DNA from: Trichostrongylus colubriformis
Taxonomy: Eukaryota; Nematoda; Chromadorea; Rhabditida; Trichostrongylidae
DNA length: 64,000 bases
Assembly: GCA_963978905.1 (NCBI GenBank)
Contig: OZ022256.1
Coordinates: 29,475,426-29,539,425 of the forward strand
Direction: 5' to 3'
Made by a program: the position numbers and the translations under genes. Shown here piece after piece: positions 37,101 to 47,048 of the stretch; position 1 is the stretch's first letter, and each line of letters begins with the position of its first letter. The notes under the pieces were generated by a model. It saw nothing but the letters and a program-made list of their open reading frames with translations, ran no database searches and was not told the origin of the DNA.

Positions 37101-38137
37101 TCCTGTCCAAAAAGCAATTTTATGATTCGATCGCTACTTGAGACAGAGCTTTCAAGAAAACCAAAAACTTGCAAAACTTTCTTGTAGAGCTCAACGAGCT
37201 GATTCCGAAAATATGTGCAGGACCGATAAAAAATCAATTATCAATCGATTTATAGAGAAAAAATGGCGATTCTTATGACTAGTACTCATCGAAATTTTTA
37301 TACATTTTTGAACTCGTCTCGTTCAGGCAAATCCAATGCTTGTGGCATCCTCCTATTCTATTCACTTTGAACGAATGACGGTGCGACGGTTTGTGCGGAT
37401 CAATCCTTCGTTAAGCATCGATTTTTCCACAAAATGTAAGAGGTATTGTATGGCACATTATACGATCGCCAGAGATGAGAATTGTCGTATTCAAATCGTG
37501 CACACTTCAGTAGAACTGTAGAGACATACATGGCGGCTAAGCCAAAAAGGGAGGTGAAATTATCACGTTTCAACTTGCGTTTACTAAAGTATAGTCCGAA
37601 AGGTGCATGACTAGCTCAAATTCAATACAGAAGGAAATCGTAAATGGGAAAATCCTACGAAATACACATTTTATGGTGAACTGGCGATGAAGAAGATGTA
37701 AAAGCTCAGTCCAATTTATCACATCGTCGTCATTTCGGGGTTGCTGTCTTAAAATCGAATAAGGTTGCGATTCGTAAAAACCTTATTATCGGCTCCGTTT
37801 TGGATTACCTTGGTTGTCATAATTGGCTGAACTCAAGTTGCTATTCACTGGATAGTTGATCCATTGGACTAGATCAAACCGATCTCATTGTACAGAAAAG
37901 CGAAAATGTGAAGAAAAATGACGACTTCCCTAAAAAAGAACTTACGACGGTGATAATTTGCTGCAGAATGAGGCCCAGTTTCACATGCACTGGCTCAGAG
38001 CTATTGGCCACAGGTCTCTCTAGCGGTTCGTAATCCTCGAGTAGTTTTGCATACAATTCTCCCTCACGAAAAGATGCTCGTGAATGATGAAGTTTTAGTG
38101 AGAATATCATACAGGAAAAAATCCACTTCAGTGCCAT
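19172..38137 (-). CDS. Nicotinic acetylcholine receptor alpha-type subunit, 13 exons, 515 aa
   Basis: Ligand-gated cation channel subunit of the plasma membrane. Exons (minus strand): 37946-38137, 36990-37102, 36322-36476, 36179-36249, 32448-32550, 30133-30234, 29984-30076, 24229-24315, 23294-23403, 22734-22906, 22529-22637, 19423-19482, 19172-19351. They sum to 1548 nt and every phase joins. The start ([14 protein letters not shown]) gives a signal peptide. Binding-site motifs are present: [31 protein letters not shown], and YQCC at residues 222-225, the vicinal Cys pair of alpha subunits. The Cys-loop is C160 to C174 (13 between) with [10 protein letters not shown]1 begins [13 protein letters not shown] precedes M2, which suggests cation selectivity; M3 is Cys-rich; M4 follows [15 protein letters not shown] would place it near the nematode ACR-16 group, but the exact orthologue is unsure. 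The exon 3 acceptor (GTGAG) and exon 5 acceptor (TTCAAG) are weak and rest on reading frame and homology. Confidence 0.93.
20451..20640. repeat. TTAA-rich tract with duplicated flank
   Basis: Two AATTAATTAATT-rich runs are each followed by the same segment, GCTTTCAAAGACAAAATCTG, and then TTGTCCGAAA. This is a tandem duplication of about 150 bp in nAChR intron 11. Confidence 0.6.
20747..21286 (-). mobile_element. Mariner-derived MITE with residual transposase N-terminus
   Basis: The ends TTAGGCAACCAAAAAAGTTC and GAACTTTTTTGGTTGCCCAA are flanked by TA (20745-20746, 21287-21288). The inverted repeats extend about 180 bp into the element. Between them the minus strand (20870-21052) still encodes a helix-turn-helix-like peptide of mariner type ([35 protein letters not shown]). 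It is an internally deleted, non-autonomous element lying in nAChR intron 11. Confidence 0.8.
25870..26267. mobile_element. TTAA MITE family 2, copy A
   Basis: Begins TTAAAGATACCTGATGG and ends CCCCTCCCGTCGCCTTTGA, with the right TTAA decayed to TTGA. The interior aligns with 40415-40826, for example the shared CTCTGCGTCACTAGCCGGAG. It lies in nAChR intron 7. Confidence 0.75.
26590..29245 (+). mobile_element. Dead RTE-type LINE, copy 1
   Basis: Reading across frameshifts and stops gives, in order: the C-terminal endonuclease domain ([20 protein letters not shown], then [12 protein letters not shown]), a linker, and a reverse transcriptase with [42 protein letters not shown] and YADD at 28459-28470. 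It ends with [10 protein letters not shown] and [14 protein letters not shown], with the stop near 29213 and a short GAAGAAGAAG tail. The order and short 3' tail are those of RTE elements. It is 5' truncated and has many lesions. It sits antisense in intron 7 of the nAChR gene. Confidence 0.88.
30321..30565. mobile_element. 245-bp inverted-repeat element flanked by 14-bp direct repeats
   Basis: The left end GGGGTGTGTGCAGATATGAC and the right end GTCAAATCTGCACACACCCC are inverted repeats of about 29 bp. The element is bracketed by GGGTCTTCGGCGTA at 30307-30320 and again at 30566-30579. If that is a target-site duplication it is longer than for most DNA transposons. It lies in nAChR intron 5. 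Confidence 0.7.
30937..31170. mobile_element. TTAA MITE family 1, partial diverged copy E
   Basis: Starts TTAAAGACAGTGTTAGGG and continues with CTGCGGCGAGATCC and GAGCTGT blocks matching family 1 at 16408. The right half is missing or unrecognisable. It lies in nAChR intron 5. Confidence 0.6.
31224..31370. repeat. Imperfect hairpin repeat
   Basis: Arms TTGTCGTGGTGAACACGTTC...GGTCACTATCAGAG and their near reverse complement ending TTTTCACCACAA pair over about 55 bp around a short loop. No coding signal. Intron 5 of the nAChR gene. Confidence 0.65.
32905..33022. repeat. 118-bp hairpin repeat
   Basis: Left arm GAGCGAGCAAAGGGTGATAT through GGGCATCCCACTACGAA pairs with TTCGTGGTGGGATGCCC through AGCACCCATTGCTCGCTT around a loop of about 14 bases. 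It lies in nAChR intron 4. Confidence 0.75.
34636..35515. repeat. Split hairpin repeat (family 4) around MITE 3B
   Basis: The left piece at about 34636-34690 (GTAGGGCGTGGTCCACAGAC) and the right piece at about 35470-35515 (CACGCCCTATCTAGCGC) are inverted relatives. Both resemble the compact hairpin at 57999-58131. MITE 3B may have inserted into an older copy of that hairpin; the intervening unique sequence makes this tentative. Confidence 0.4.
34827..35238. mobile_element. MITE family 3, copy B
   Basis: Left end CTAAAGGAATCAACCACGG and right end CCGTGGACGATTCCTTTAA, with inner arms CGGATGGGCGGGGCC facing GCCCCGCCCACCCGG. Matches copy A at 12386-12807. It lies in nAChR intron 4. Confidence 0.78.
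35807..35832 (+). repeat. (TGGA)n microsatellite
   Basis: Six uninterrupted tetranucleotide units in nAChR intron 4. Confidence 0.9.
36889..36933. repeat. Short inverted repeat in nAChR intron 2
   Basis: CACAGTGAAGTACATACTC pairs with GAGTATGTACTGCACCGTG around a short loop. It is close to exon 2 and could form a hairpin in the pre-mRNA. Confidence 0.6.
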
Positions 38138-38138
38138 G

Positions 38139-38159
38139 TCAGCACAGCAATAGCGCCAT
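38139..38159 (-). promoter_or_regulatory. Short upstream ORF ahead of the nAChR start
   Basis: A seven-codon ORF (ATG to TGA, peptide MALLLC) ends one base before the presumed nAChR ATG at 38137. A CTGCAG just upstream could be a splice or trans-splice acceptor. If the transcript includes it, initiation at the main ATG would require leaky scanning or reinitiation. Confidence 0.4.
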
Positions 38160-38462
38160 CACCTGCAGTACGAACTTTTCAGAAGAGACTGCTCACATCG
38201 ATATTGTTGATAAATCGCGTGAGCTTGATTAATAAATAGAGCATAAGCCTTCGAATATCTTCGAGATACCTTTTTTAAATTTTTTGAGATTTCTAAATTC
38301 TTGATTCAACTTTCTGAAAATTCCAAAAAATTGCGGCTGAGTACAGCAGGGAGCCTAGAGAGACAACTTTCTAAGGAGCATTAGTATGGTCAGAGAGCTT
38401 ATGTCATGCTACACCTTTCGCCAGCTAATATCTGTTTTTTCTCTTTGCGTTGGTCAAGGCGT

Positions 38463-38545
38463 AAGAAAGGGATGGCCGAGTGGTCAAAAGTGTGAGCTCA
38501 TGTCTGCACACTCGACCTTAGTGGGTTCGATGCCATTCCTTGTAT
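38463..38545 (+). other. tRNA-like sequence with A and B boxes
   Basis: Contains TGGCCGAGTGG, a canonical type II tRNA A box, and GGTTCGATGCC, close to a B box. AGGGATGG near the start can pair with CCATTCCT near the end. The T stem does not pair, so this is a Ser/Leu-type tRNA pseudogene or a SINE head rather than a working tRNA. Confidence 0.55.
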
Positions 38546-38839
38546 GAGATTTCAAAATGGTAACGCTACCAGAGTAAGGTCCGAGTTGAGCAGGCCGAAT
38601 GATGGAGAAAGCCAGTTACAACGACCATTCTAAAGTCGCAAACAGATTCAGCGATAACGCTGGGACGTCACCGAAGTAGCACGCATAACTCGCTCGAGCT
38701 CTGCGGTTGGTATGCGAGAGCTAACCAGGAAAGAACGACTTTAGCAAAAGAGGTTACTTCGAATAAGAACACTCGCACTTGATGAAGCGCAGGGATCCAT
38801 GTCATATGCCTTCAGAAAACTAGAGCCGAGGCAAGGATG

Positions 38840-40270
38840 ATGGAAGATGGTGTCATTCTTCTGCAAAGGAGCAGTAAATAGGATCAGCGACCGAATCATG
38901 GTTATAATGATAGACTAGAATGAGGGGCATACTAGGCCACAATGAGGCGAAAAAGAAGAACTCCATCGAAGTCTCGATAAAGCTATCAGATTAGTATCGG
39001 AGGAAGACTACCACACCGTAGCAGTTGCCCATGTCAGCAGTGATAGGAGAGGGGAGGAGAGATTGCATGGGGACAGGGGAACAAGAGAAGGGGATCAGAG
39101 TTGAGGATGACAAGGTCTTCACCTGGCTGCAGCCCACGAACGAACTTGTGGTATGTTCTTCGTGAAAAGGAAAAGCCAAAGGGCAACCCAAAGCAGAGTG
39201 GGAAGACAAGCGGAAATAGACCTTGTGCTTGTAGAAAGACCGTTTCTCAAATGTGTAAAGGACATTAAAGTACTGTCTAGTGAGAAAAAAGCCACTTAGC
39301 GCACGTCACTCTTTGCGAGCATTGTCATAAAGCTTCGTAATGAAGCGAAGGTAATATGAGCAGAAGACACGATGGTGGAAGCTACACCGATAGGAGAGGG
39401 ATGATTTAAAAAAGGAGTGAAGGCCGGTCTTTCAGACCCTTGCGGTCCGTTCAGGAAGTCTAGAATAGCGCCGCTAAGGTCATCATAGCGTGTATGAAGG
39501 ATACACTGAGTGAAACTCGAATTGGCCTAAGGAGAGATAAAGCATGCTTCTGGAATGAGGAGGTTTAGCGAGTGGTGAAACGGGAAAAAGAAATAAGCGC
39601 TTACAGAAAGCGCGAATTACAGAAGATCTCGCCTCCTATAAAAGGTTGAAAGGGCTCGTTAAGACAACCATAGCCAAAGCCATGAATACGGAAATGGATG
39701 TCTTGTACGAAAAATTAAGTTGCAGAGATGCGGAGAAGTTTGTTTTTAGGCTAGCCAAAGTAAAACGTCGAGCCATTCAAGACATCCGGATAAAAGCAAC
39801 GTCGATGTTACCCAGGAAACCAGCCGGGGTGAAAAGAATGTGGCAGGTGTACTTCGATGTAATTCTGAGCTAGCAGTTTTCCCGTAACGTAAGCCCTGGA
39901 GGAGTCCACGTCTGGTTCCGTCCTACATCAGAAGTATGAGGATGTCTGCGGCATGCTATGCATGATGAATACTGGAAAGGAGGTTGGTCCGGATGGGGTA
40001 CCGATATATGCATGTGAGGCGCTAGAAAAATACGGGATAGGGTGACTAACACAATTCTTCGAAACCGTAGCCGCTAAAGGGACGGTCGTAAATGGGTGGA
40101 GTAGTACTATCGCCTTCATCTCCGAGCAGAATGGTGATGCAATGGAACTTCCGAATACCGAAGGGTCCGAAGTCGATAGCGCATACCATGAAGCTGCGCT
40201 TGAGGCTGATCGGTTAAAGACACACCAAGCGGTGATCAAGATGGTCGCTTACCTTCTCAGGGCAGGCAGA
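38840..40270 (+). mobile_element. Dead RTE-type LINE, copy 2, part 1
   Basis: Frame-hopping translation follows RTE copy 1: NRISDRIMV, a KEELHRSLDKAIR block, KAMNTEMDVLYEKLSCRDAE, KFVFRLAKVKRRA, KPAGVKRMW, and AHTMKLRLRLI. It has more lesions than copy 1. It stops inside the RT domain where foreign sequence begins, and the missing continuation is found at 41690. Confidence 0.8.
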
Positions 40271-40414
40271 CCCTTGCATGGTTGTGAAGATCGAACCCTT
40301 TTCGCGGCGCCACTGCTCACTCTTACCGCGCACGGCCTGATCGACCTGAGCCGAGTTGAGCCCACCGAGCCGAATCACACCTGGCCTCAAATGGACAAAT
40401 TCCCAACATGGCTC

Positions 40415-40826
40415 TTAAAGACACCAGAAAGGGTAAATTCGGCAGACTGTGGAATATGATAGTAGATGTGCTCAGCAATGTAGCAGTAAAGAAAGAAGGA
40501 CCTAAAACCGCGAAAAAACCAAGGAATAGGGAGCCGAAGATCCCCCGTCTCTTTCTCGTCCTCTGCGTCACTAGCCGGAGTGGACTGGAGACAGGCCAGA
40601 GTCCGAACCAGCCGGCCATGATCGTTGATCCGCCCCTCCACAGCGACTCCCCCGGCCGCATAACTGCATAACGGCATGCCGAGCTGCAGGGTCGTTATAA
40701 GAACCCGAGCCGCGTTTTTTAATGCGATTTTCGCGACATATGACCTCCTCTGAAGTAGAAGGTTTGTTTTCAGAGAACATGTACTCCCAGATCTCAGTTT
40801 TCCCTTACCCCTACTGGTGCCTTTAA
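40415..40826. mobile_element. TTAA MITE family 2, copy B
   Basis: TTAA at 40415-40418, ends AGACACCAGAAAGGGTAA and TTACCCCTACTGGTGCC, then TTAA at 40823-40826, which is also the left TTAA of the next element. It aligns with 25870-26267. Confidence 0.82.
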
Positions 40827-41374
40827 AGACAGCATTAGAATGCGGTAATGAAGAAACCCCTACAAGAAGTCACTCACATGGTAGTTCTGGGCCTAAGAAG
40901 GCTATCTGTGGCGGAATCCCGGTGAAAAAGCTCCCCTCCAAGCTGTAGAAACCCTGCAAAACGCCGCAACCATGCAGCGGTTCCGCCTCTTGGACACAGC
41001 GGTCCCGCTTCCCGACGACGTAATTCCAGATTGACTGGGGTAGGAGCGGCCAAGGAGATGCGGCAGGATCGAAGGTTTAGCGGCGCACTTTCGCAGTTTT
41101 GGCTTGGAACTCACTCAAAAAAATAGATGTTGTCGTATTTCCAAACATTCCCCTGTGTTTACATGGCAACGTGCCAATGGAAAACTAGATCAGACTACTC
41201 TCCTCTTGACGGAAAGATCGTCCGGTCGAGATTCAACAGTGGAAAGGGGGTCCTATTTTTCGGGTTTTTGGCCAACTCCATCCGTTGTTTCTTCACTATC
41301 TATTAAGCATCTCGACTTTCATATGCGCTATTTCCTTTACTTTTCGCCCGACTTTCCCCTAATGCTGCCTTCAA
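40823..41374. mobile_element. TTAA MITE family 1, copy B
   Basis: Starts at the TTAA shared with MITE 2B, then AGACAGCATTAG. It ends CCCCTAATGCTGCCT followed by TCAA, a decayed TTAA. The interior matches 16408-16966 closely. Confidence 0.85.
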
Positions 41375-41689
41375 GTGGAGAAAGAAATCGCGATAAGACA
41401 AGATGAGGCAGCGATTTTAATAGCGAAGACAGCTTCAACATGGAAGAACAAGTGATATCGAGGCATTTTGCGCGATATCATCTAGCAAAAACTCACTTCT
41501 AATCTCCCATACTCGTACGAGGACCGAAGGCAGGGAGCTTTATTTTTAATAGTTGTGAAGGGTGATGATTCATTTTTCTTCACTGGTGAGTAAACCAGGG
41601 CCTCTACGTCCTGTAACGATAACTCTCCCTCACAATTTTTCGCGAGGTAATCCTTTAGAGAATGAGTGAACTCATTCCTCTCTCCCAGG

Positions 41690-42135
41690 AACAGTGTTTA
41701 TGCCCGTAAGATCCACAACCGACGCCATCTTCATCGCCGAGCAGGTGATGGAAAAGTATCGAGAGAAGCGGCGACCATACTACCTGACGATCTCCAGATC
41801 TCGACCGTCTCTGCAGGCAATCTCTGAGACGCCTTGCGACAACTCCGTACCGGAATGGCTGATCGCTCCTTGTAAGGGATATATACACGGAGCTAAGTCA
41901 GTTGTATGCGCTCGGCACGGGCTGTCAAACAAGGTGTATATCACGGCAGGGGTGTATGTGGAATCGGCTCTAAGCCCGTTCGTTTCTCTCTTTACTCTGG
42001 ATATGATGGTGAAAGATCTTACGAAATGAAGACTGAAGACCATCCTCTACGCGGTCAACAACACTGGTAGCGGGAAGCAGGGAGGAACTCCAGACGAAAG
42101 TACAGAGATACTCAGTGAAGCTGGAAGTCTCCGGG
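41690..42135 (+). mobile_element. Dead RTE-type LINE, copy 2, part 2
   Basis: Resumes copy 2 at [12 protein letters not shown] and [16 protein letters not shown], continues through LSPFVSLFTLDMMVKDL, then a frameshifted TILYA where the YADD motif should be (the Asp pair is lost). It ends where a second LINE begins. Confidence 0.8.
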
Positions 42136-42139
42136 TCAT

Positions 42140-44602
42140 TGTTGTCTATAGGGCTCCGTCATGCATCGCAGCCAATACAGTGCAATTAACTAAAGTTCTT
42201 GGTGATCTTGGTGAATCCCCCACAATTATAGCATGTGAGCATCATGCTATAATTGTGGGGGATTTCAACATTCCAGATTGGGACTGTGACGCTTGTCCAG
42301 AAACGTTTCGTTCTACCTTATCGGCGTTTTATGAGTTGATGCATTGCCAAAAATTAACTCAACATGTAAAGGAGCCAACCAGATTTGGCAAGCTTTTGGA
42401 TCTAGTCTTCAGCAGTAATAAGTATTTAGTTCGTAATCTAAGTATCCTTTCTCCCGTTGGGTACAGTGATCACAGCAGCATTTCATTCGACATTGTCGGG
42501 TACGAATCACCACCTAGGCCCCTATTACGCAGAGCATATCCCGCTTGCAATTTTATCGAGCTTTGCAAAGACCTTGCAAGGATACACTGGGTCAGCTTGC
42601 TTGAAACTTGTCAGAGCGTCAATGATAAGTATGAGTTGCTGTTAAATGTATTGCACTCAGCTATAGACTATTATGTTCCATGGGAGAAGGTCACTTCTTT
42701 AAAATCGATGATATTGCAAGGGTACTTGCAGAACATGAGCCGCCATCGTGAATGTCTCTACCAAGAAGCTAGACGTACTGGAGACTGGACTAGATACAAT
42801 GAATATTCTGCAAGTTTCCTCGCTCGACTGAGGAAGTATAGTTGTAGTATTGAAAAGAAAGTTATAGAGGCTGAGAATAGTGAAGATTTTTATAGGTACC
42901 TCAATAACAAGATTCATGATAGGAATTGTATGGGCTTTTGGAAGAAAGGAGATTTAGTTGTATGCAATGCATATGACAATGCGAACCTGTTTGCTGGGCA
43001 GTTTTCGAGTTCCTTTTTGCCTGAGAATGATACAATCCCTGATTACTCCCCGCTGTTGACGTCGACTATGAATGACTTGCCGTGGTTTCAAGCGAATCAA
43101 ATTTATGAACAGATCATTGCTTGGCCAAAATCCTCCGCGGTAACCCCTGATCTCATTCCGCTTTCTTTCATAAAGTTCATAAAGAAGGTGGCTGAGGTTA
43201 TATGTGGACCACTGGCGTATGTATTCAATCAGTCATTAATGACTGGATAAGTTCCAGAGCGCTGGAAGCATTCCTTCGTTACTCCGGTGTTGAAGAAGGA
43301 ACCTTCTTCAGATCCGGTGAATTATCGACCAGTAAGCATAACATCCCTGATTTGTAGACTTTTTGAGAAATCTCTCAAAGATCGTATTCTAAAGTATATC
43401 GCTGGTGCTAATACTTTTCCTCGCGCTCAGCATGGTTTTATCCCTGGCCGGTCTGTGGAGACAAATATGATTGAAAGTCTACAGTATTGGACCAAGGAGA
43501 TTGATAGCGGGCACTGTTGTGATGTCATTTATTTTGACCTTGCCAAAGCGTTCGACAGGGTTTCTCACAGTAAGTTGTTGTACAAGTTGAAGATGCTCGG
43601 CTTTCATCCCATCCTCATCAAATGGATGGCAAACTTCCTTTCTGGGAGATCTTTCCAGGTGCGTGTCGGGCAAGCATACTCGAGTTGCAAGGCTGTGATA
43701 AGTGGAGTGCCGCAGGGAAGAGTACTATCCCCGGTTCTTTTTAACATCTACACCTCTGAGATTCCTAACCTTTTTGAGGGTCTAGGTGTTGTCACGGAGA
43801 TGTATGCTGATGATGTAAAAGTTTTCAAGTCCATCAGAGAACCCGCTGACATTGAGCAACTGCAGGAGGCCATTACTCGGTTAAGTGAGTGGGCAAAGCG
43901 ATGGCACCTGCCCTTGGCCCCGAATAAGACCATGAGTGTGAGAATTGCTTCTTACCCAGCAGCTACTCCTTGCCCTTATGTGGTTGACAGGATTGCTATC
44001 TCCCCTGTCAAACGCATAAGAGATCTTGGATTTTACTACACCAACACTCTTGACTTCTCCATGCATATTCAAAAGCGGTGCAACTTATCTCTCATGCGTA
44101 CGGGGCACATTTTCAAGGCACTGTCCACGACGGATAAATCCATTCTGCTTAAGGCCTGCAAGACCTATGTTAGACCTTTGGTTGAATCAGGTGCCACTGT
44201 GTTTCACCCCATAAGGGAAAAGGATATTAACGCTCTGGAAAAGGTACAAAATAACTTCACGCGAAAAATAATTTTTCGAAGTAAGAGTTTTTACACTCAA
44301 GAATTCCGAAGGCTCTCATTCAGAATAAGTATCTGGGACTTACTACGCTGGAGTCAAGGCGCAAAATCTTCGATGTGTGCATGGTATATAAACTTCTGTA
44401 CCAGATCAATGATTTTGGCTCTCTTAGCTTCTATAAGATGGTTCGGTCTCGTACTAGAGGCGGAGAGCTCAAGATTTTCCTAAACATTCCCAAAACTAAT
44501 GTAAGGGCCCGAAGCTTTACGTATAGAGCAGCTAGCTTATATAACAGGGTAGCTAAGAATGCGCCTCCTCTGTTACCCTTAATCAGTTTAAGCAACGTAT
44601 AA
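42140..44602 (+). pseudogene. CR1/jockey-like endonuclease-reverse transcriptase, two or three lesions
   Basis: A long frame encodes the endonuclease C-terminal part (IIVGDFNIPDWD, then GYSDHSSISFD), a linker, and a reverse transcriptase: SAVTPDLIP, SDPVNYRPVSI, ARAQHGF-like PRAQHGFIPGRS, YFDLAKAFDRVSHSKLL, SGVPQGRVLSPVLFNIY (R where S is usual) and MYADDVKVF with both Asp. One TAA at 43248-43250 interrupts an otherwise continuous frame from 42180 to about 44300. A frameshift near 44300-44325 moves the C-terminus (RRKIFDVCMVYKLLYQ) into another frame that ends at 44602. The N-terminus of the endonuclease is absent. Confidence 0.85.
42218..42258. repeat. 19-bp perfect hairpin inside the LINE
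   Basis: CCCCCACAATTATAGCATG and its exact reverse complement lie a few bases apart. The first arm looks like an extra inverted copy of the second, which encodes the endonuclease HHAIIVGDFN segment. This may be a templated insertion. Confidence 0.75.
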
Positions 44603-44774
44603 CCAAAGTACTGGGTAAATACATGATGTCCTAGTTCCTTGAGGTTCGCCAGTTATCGATTGTGAATTGAATTGCTGGTTTATCATGTTTGTTTGATGTT
44701 CTGTTGGTATGACGTTTCGTTTTTTCAACTCTTTTCTACGCTTGCCTTAGCAACGTAATAGACATTAACATTAA

Positions 44775-44920
44775 CATTAATAGACGGACAGGCTGTAAGG
44801 GAATGGCCTACGGTTGAATGTCAACAAGACCAAGTTCAGAAGCTCTGAAGAATGGCTAGAACCGGTAAAGGACTGCCATGGGGAGGGTCCGTCCAAGTAC
44901 GTATGGTAGATTAATTCAGA
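44775..44920 (+). mobile_element. Dead RTE-type LINE, copy 2, part 3
   Basis: After the CR1-like tail the RTE frame resumes as ENGLRLNVNKTKFRSSEEW then VKDCHGEGPSKY, matching [19 protein letters not shown] and FVDCHGES in copy 1. I cannot follow it beyond about 44920. Confidence 0.75.
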
Positions 44921-47048
44921 AATTTAAAGAAAGTGTCGTCGTTGAGTTGTCATTTCTCACCTTTCCTTAAATGATCAGTTAGGTCTTGGAATCGTAAAAT
45001 CACAAAGGGGATTTGGAAGCATGAAATATAGTAACGTATACAACCATATTCAGAGGATAAAGCAGCAGGATTACGTTACCTCCCCACATTCGATGTACTA
45101 TAATGATTCAAATTGGTTGCTCCCTCCGATTGCGATTGTCGTCGCAAACACTAAAAAGGAACAATTGACAATCCGAACATCGACTAGCAACCACTATCGC
45201 AAAAACGGAGCACATTGAAAAATCCTCCAACGAAGGGGTTTTCGGGGAACTTTTCCTGATGAGCCTGAATGACATAACAACTGCTGTTGCCAACTTCTCG
45301 TGACTTTTTCGGATATGCAGCAAGTTAAATGCGATCCGAATCGATGAAATCTGAGACCTAACCAGGGTTCTTGACCCTAGATGTATTCATAATACAGGTG
45401 GATTTATTGTGCAGTAGCAACTCCTTTTTTTCTTTTTCTAAAGCTTTCCAAAGTGAGGCACAGCGCTTATTGAGATAGTGCAGAAGCGAGGCAAACAATG
45501 TTTCTCATATGTTGGCAAAGGCACTCGAACTGGTGTGGGTTAGCGAAGTTGCGACCGCCGACGCGCTCCCATTTCACAAGGGGAGCAGGAAAGCACTTGT
45601 AGGCAGAGTCAAGACTCCTTCGAGGCATCCTCGACTGGGGGCTGTATCGTGCCCGTTGGGAAGGGGTCGTAATCGTTGAAGTATGCAGGGATCAACGAAA
45701 TGTCTCAGGCTGAGAGACTGACCTGTAAAAAGGAGTTGTGATACAATTGACTATTTATGTTTGGATCCGAAACTTATCTTTAATTTATTCTTCATTCAAA
45801 GATTTTGACGCTTACAGAAAGAGGCGCCCCACAAAGAGGGAGTAAGCTAAGATACAAAATTTCCAAGGTGACCTCTAAGAACGGAAAGAAGATCAAAGAA
45901 AAGCTGTTCCCTCGGTCTTCTTGGAACTGAGGAACAAGAAGTCAAAATTCTGTAATCACGAACGCGCATAGTATATGCTGTGGTGCGGAGCCGACACTTG
46001 ACACCTTGTTCACAGTTCACAATTTCTTGCGACCATGGAAATAGTGTACCCTCTAATCTGATGGGTTGTCTGTGAAAACCTCGTGTATGGCGCATCCACA
46101 ACGAAGCAGGCTCACACCAGTTGTGTTTTCATTGGTCCGCTGGCATCAAAAACACGTACCAAGAGACCGCCGACGCCCAAAGATTAGCCGCGGGATGCGT
46201 TACCTACTACAGCATGTATGAATACTAAGGAATTATCCGATAAAAACGAAAACATCAGCTGATATTGAGTTTTGTCATATCTTACTACGATTGCAAGCAC
46301 GTAAACAGGTGCTAGAGAGAGGTGAGAGCCACCATGGGGACCAAAAAAAAACAATTGCAATCACCAAGAGTCTAAATGGAATCCTCGTGCATGGCGCAAC
46401 CTGCGAGGAGGCGAGCCGAAGCAAGCTACCTCCCAATGGCCTCCTGAGAACAAAGGATGTATGCTGAAGATATCGCAGGCACAACGGATCATTTTCCAAG
46501 AAATCCTGAGAAGATTTTGCTACTGTGATAGAAGAGAACTTCTTTCGACCTGTTTCCTTCAAAGTAACTCGTCTCTCTCCGAACATATGGTGTATGGTTC
46601 AATGGTGCCATTAAAAAGAGACAACTCCCAGATTTCGCACCGGAATCCACAATCATGAGGTTACGTTTGAAAGAAGTTACGACCATTTGAAGTGAGATCT
46701 TTTTCAAAATTTTTCCGAATTTCTGTCCATTAGTCCTCGACCAGCTTCTTTCGATAGAACCTCCTTTTTTCGAAGATATGTATGAGTTCAAGTAATAATT
46801 AGGAAACGACCGCCTCGTAAATCCCGCATTGGGAATCCGCACTCACAGAGTTCAGTTTCTCTTAAGGTAGTTACGTCTATATGAAGTGAGCCATTTCATA
46901 ATTTTTTCAGATTTGCTCGACTGGATTTGAATATGCAGAAATACGCATCCATCAGAGAAACCAAGCGGCCAGTAGATTGGTCTAAGGGAATTGTTGCAGG
47001 AACAGTTTATATTACTTTGAAAGTTTGAATTTAGTAAAGTTACAAGTA
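44921..47048. other. Intergenic, no gene recognised
   Basis: No gene model. A diverged direct repeat lies at about 46640-46745 and 46832-46920: GAAGTTACGACCATTTGAAG against TAGTTACGTCTATATGAAG, each followed by a TTTTTC/TTTTTT block. A tRNA-like T-arm (rc CCAGTTCGAGTGCC) occurs near 45522. Confidence 0.5.

Larger units (their letters stand above)
42135..44774 (+). mobile_element. CR1/jockey-like LINE, 5'-truncated, inside RTE copy 2
   Basis: Starts within the endonuclease domain (VVYRAPS), runs through the RT, and ends with a tail of three ACATTA units at about 44762-44780, after which RTE copy 2 resumes. The tandem short-unit tail and the RT motifs place it in the CR1/jockey group. It interrupts the RTE, so it is the younger insertion. 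Confidence 0.85.
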
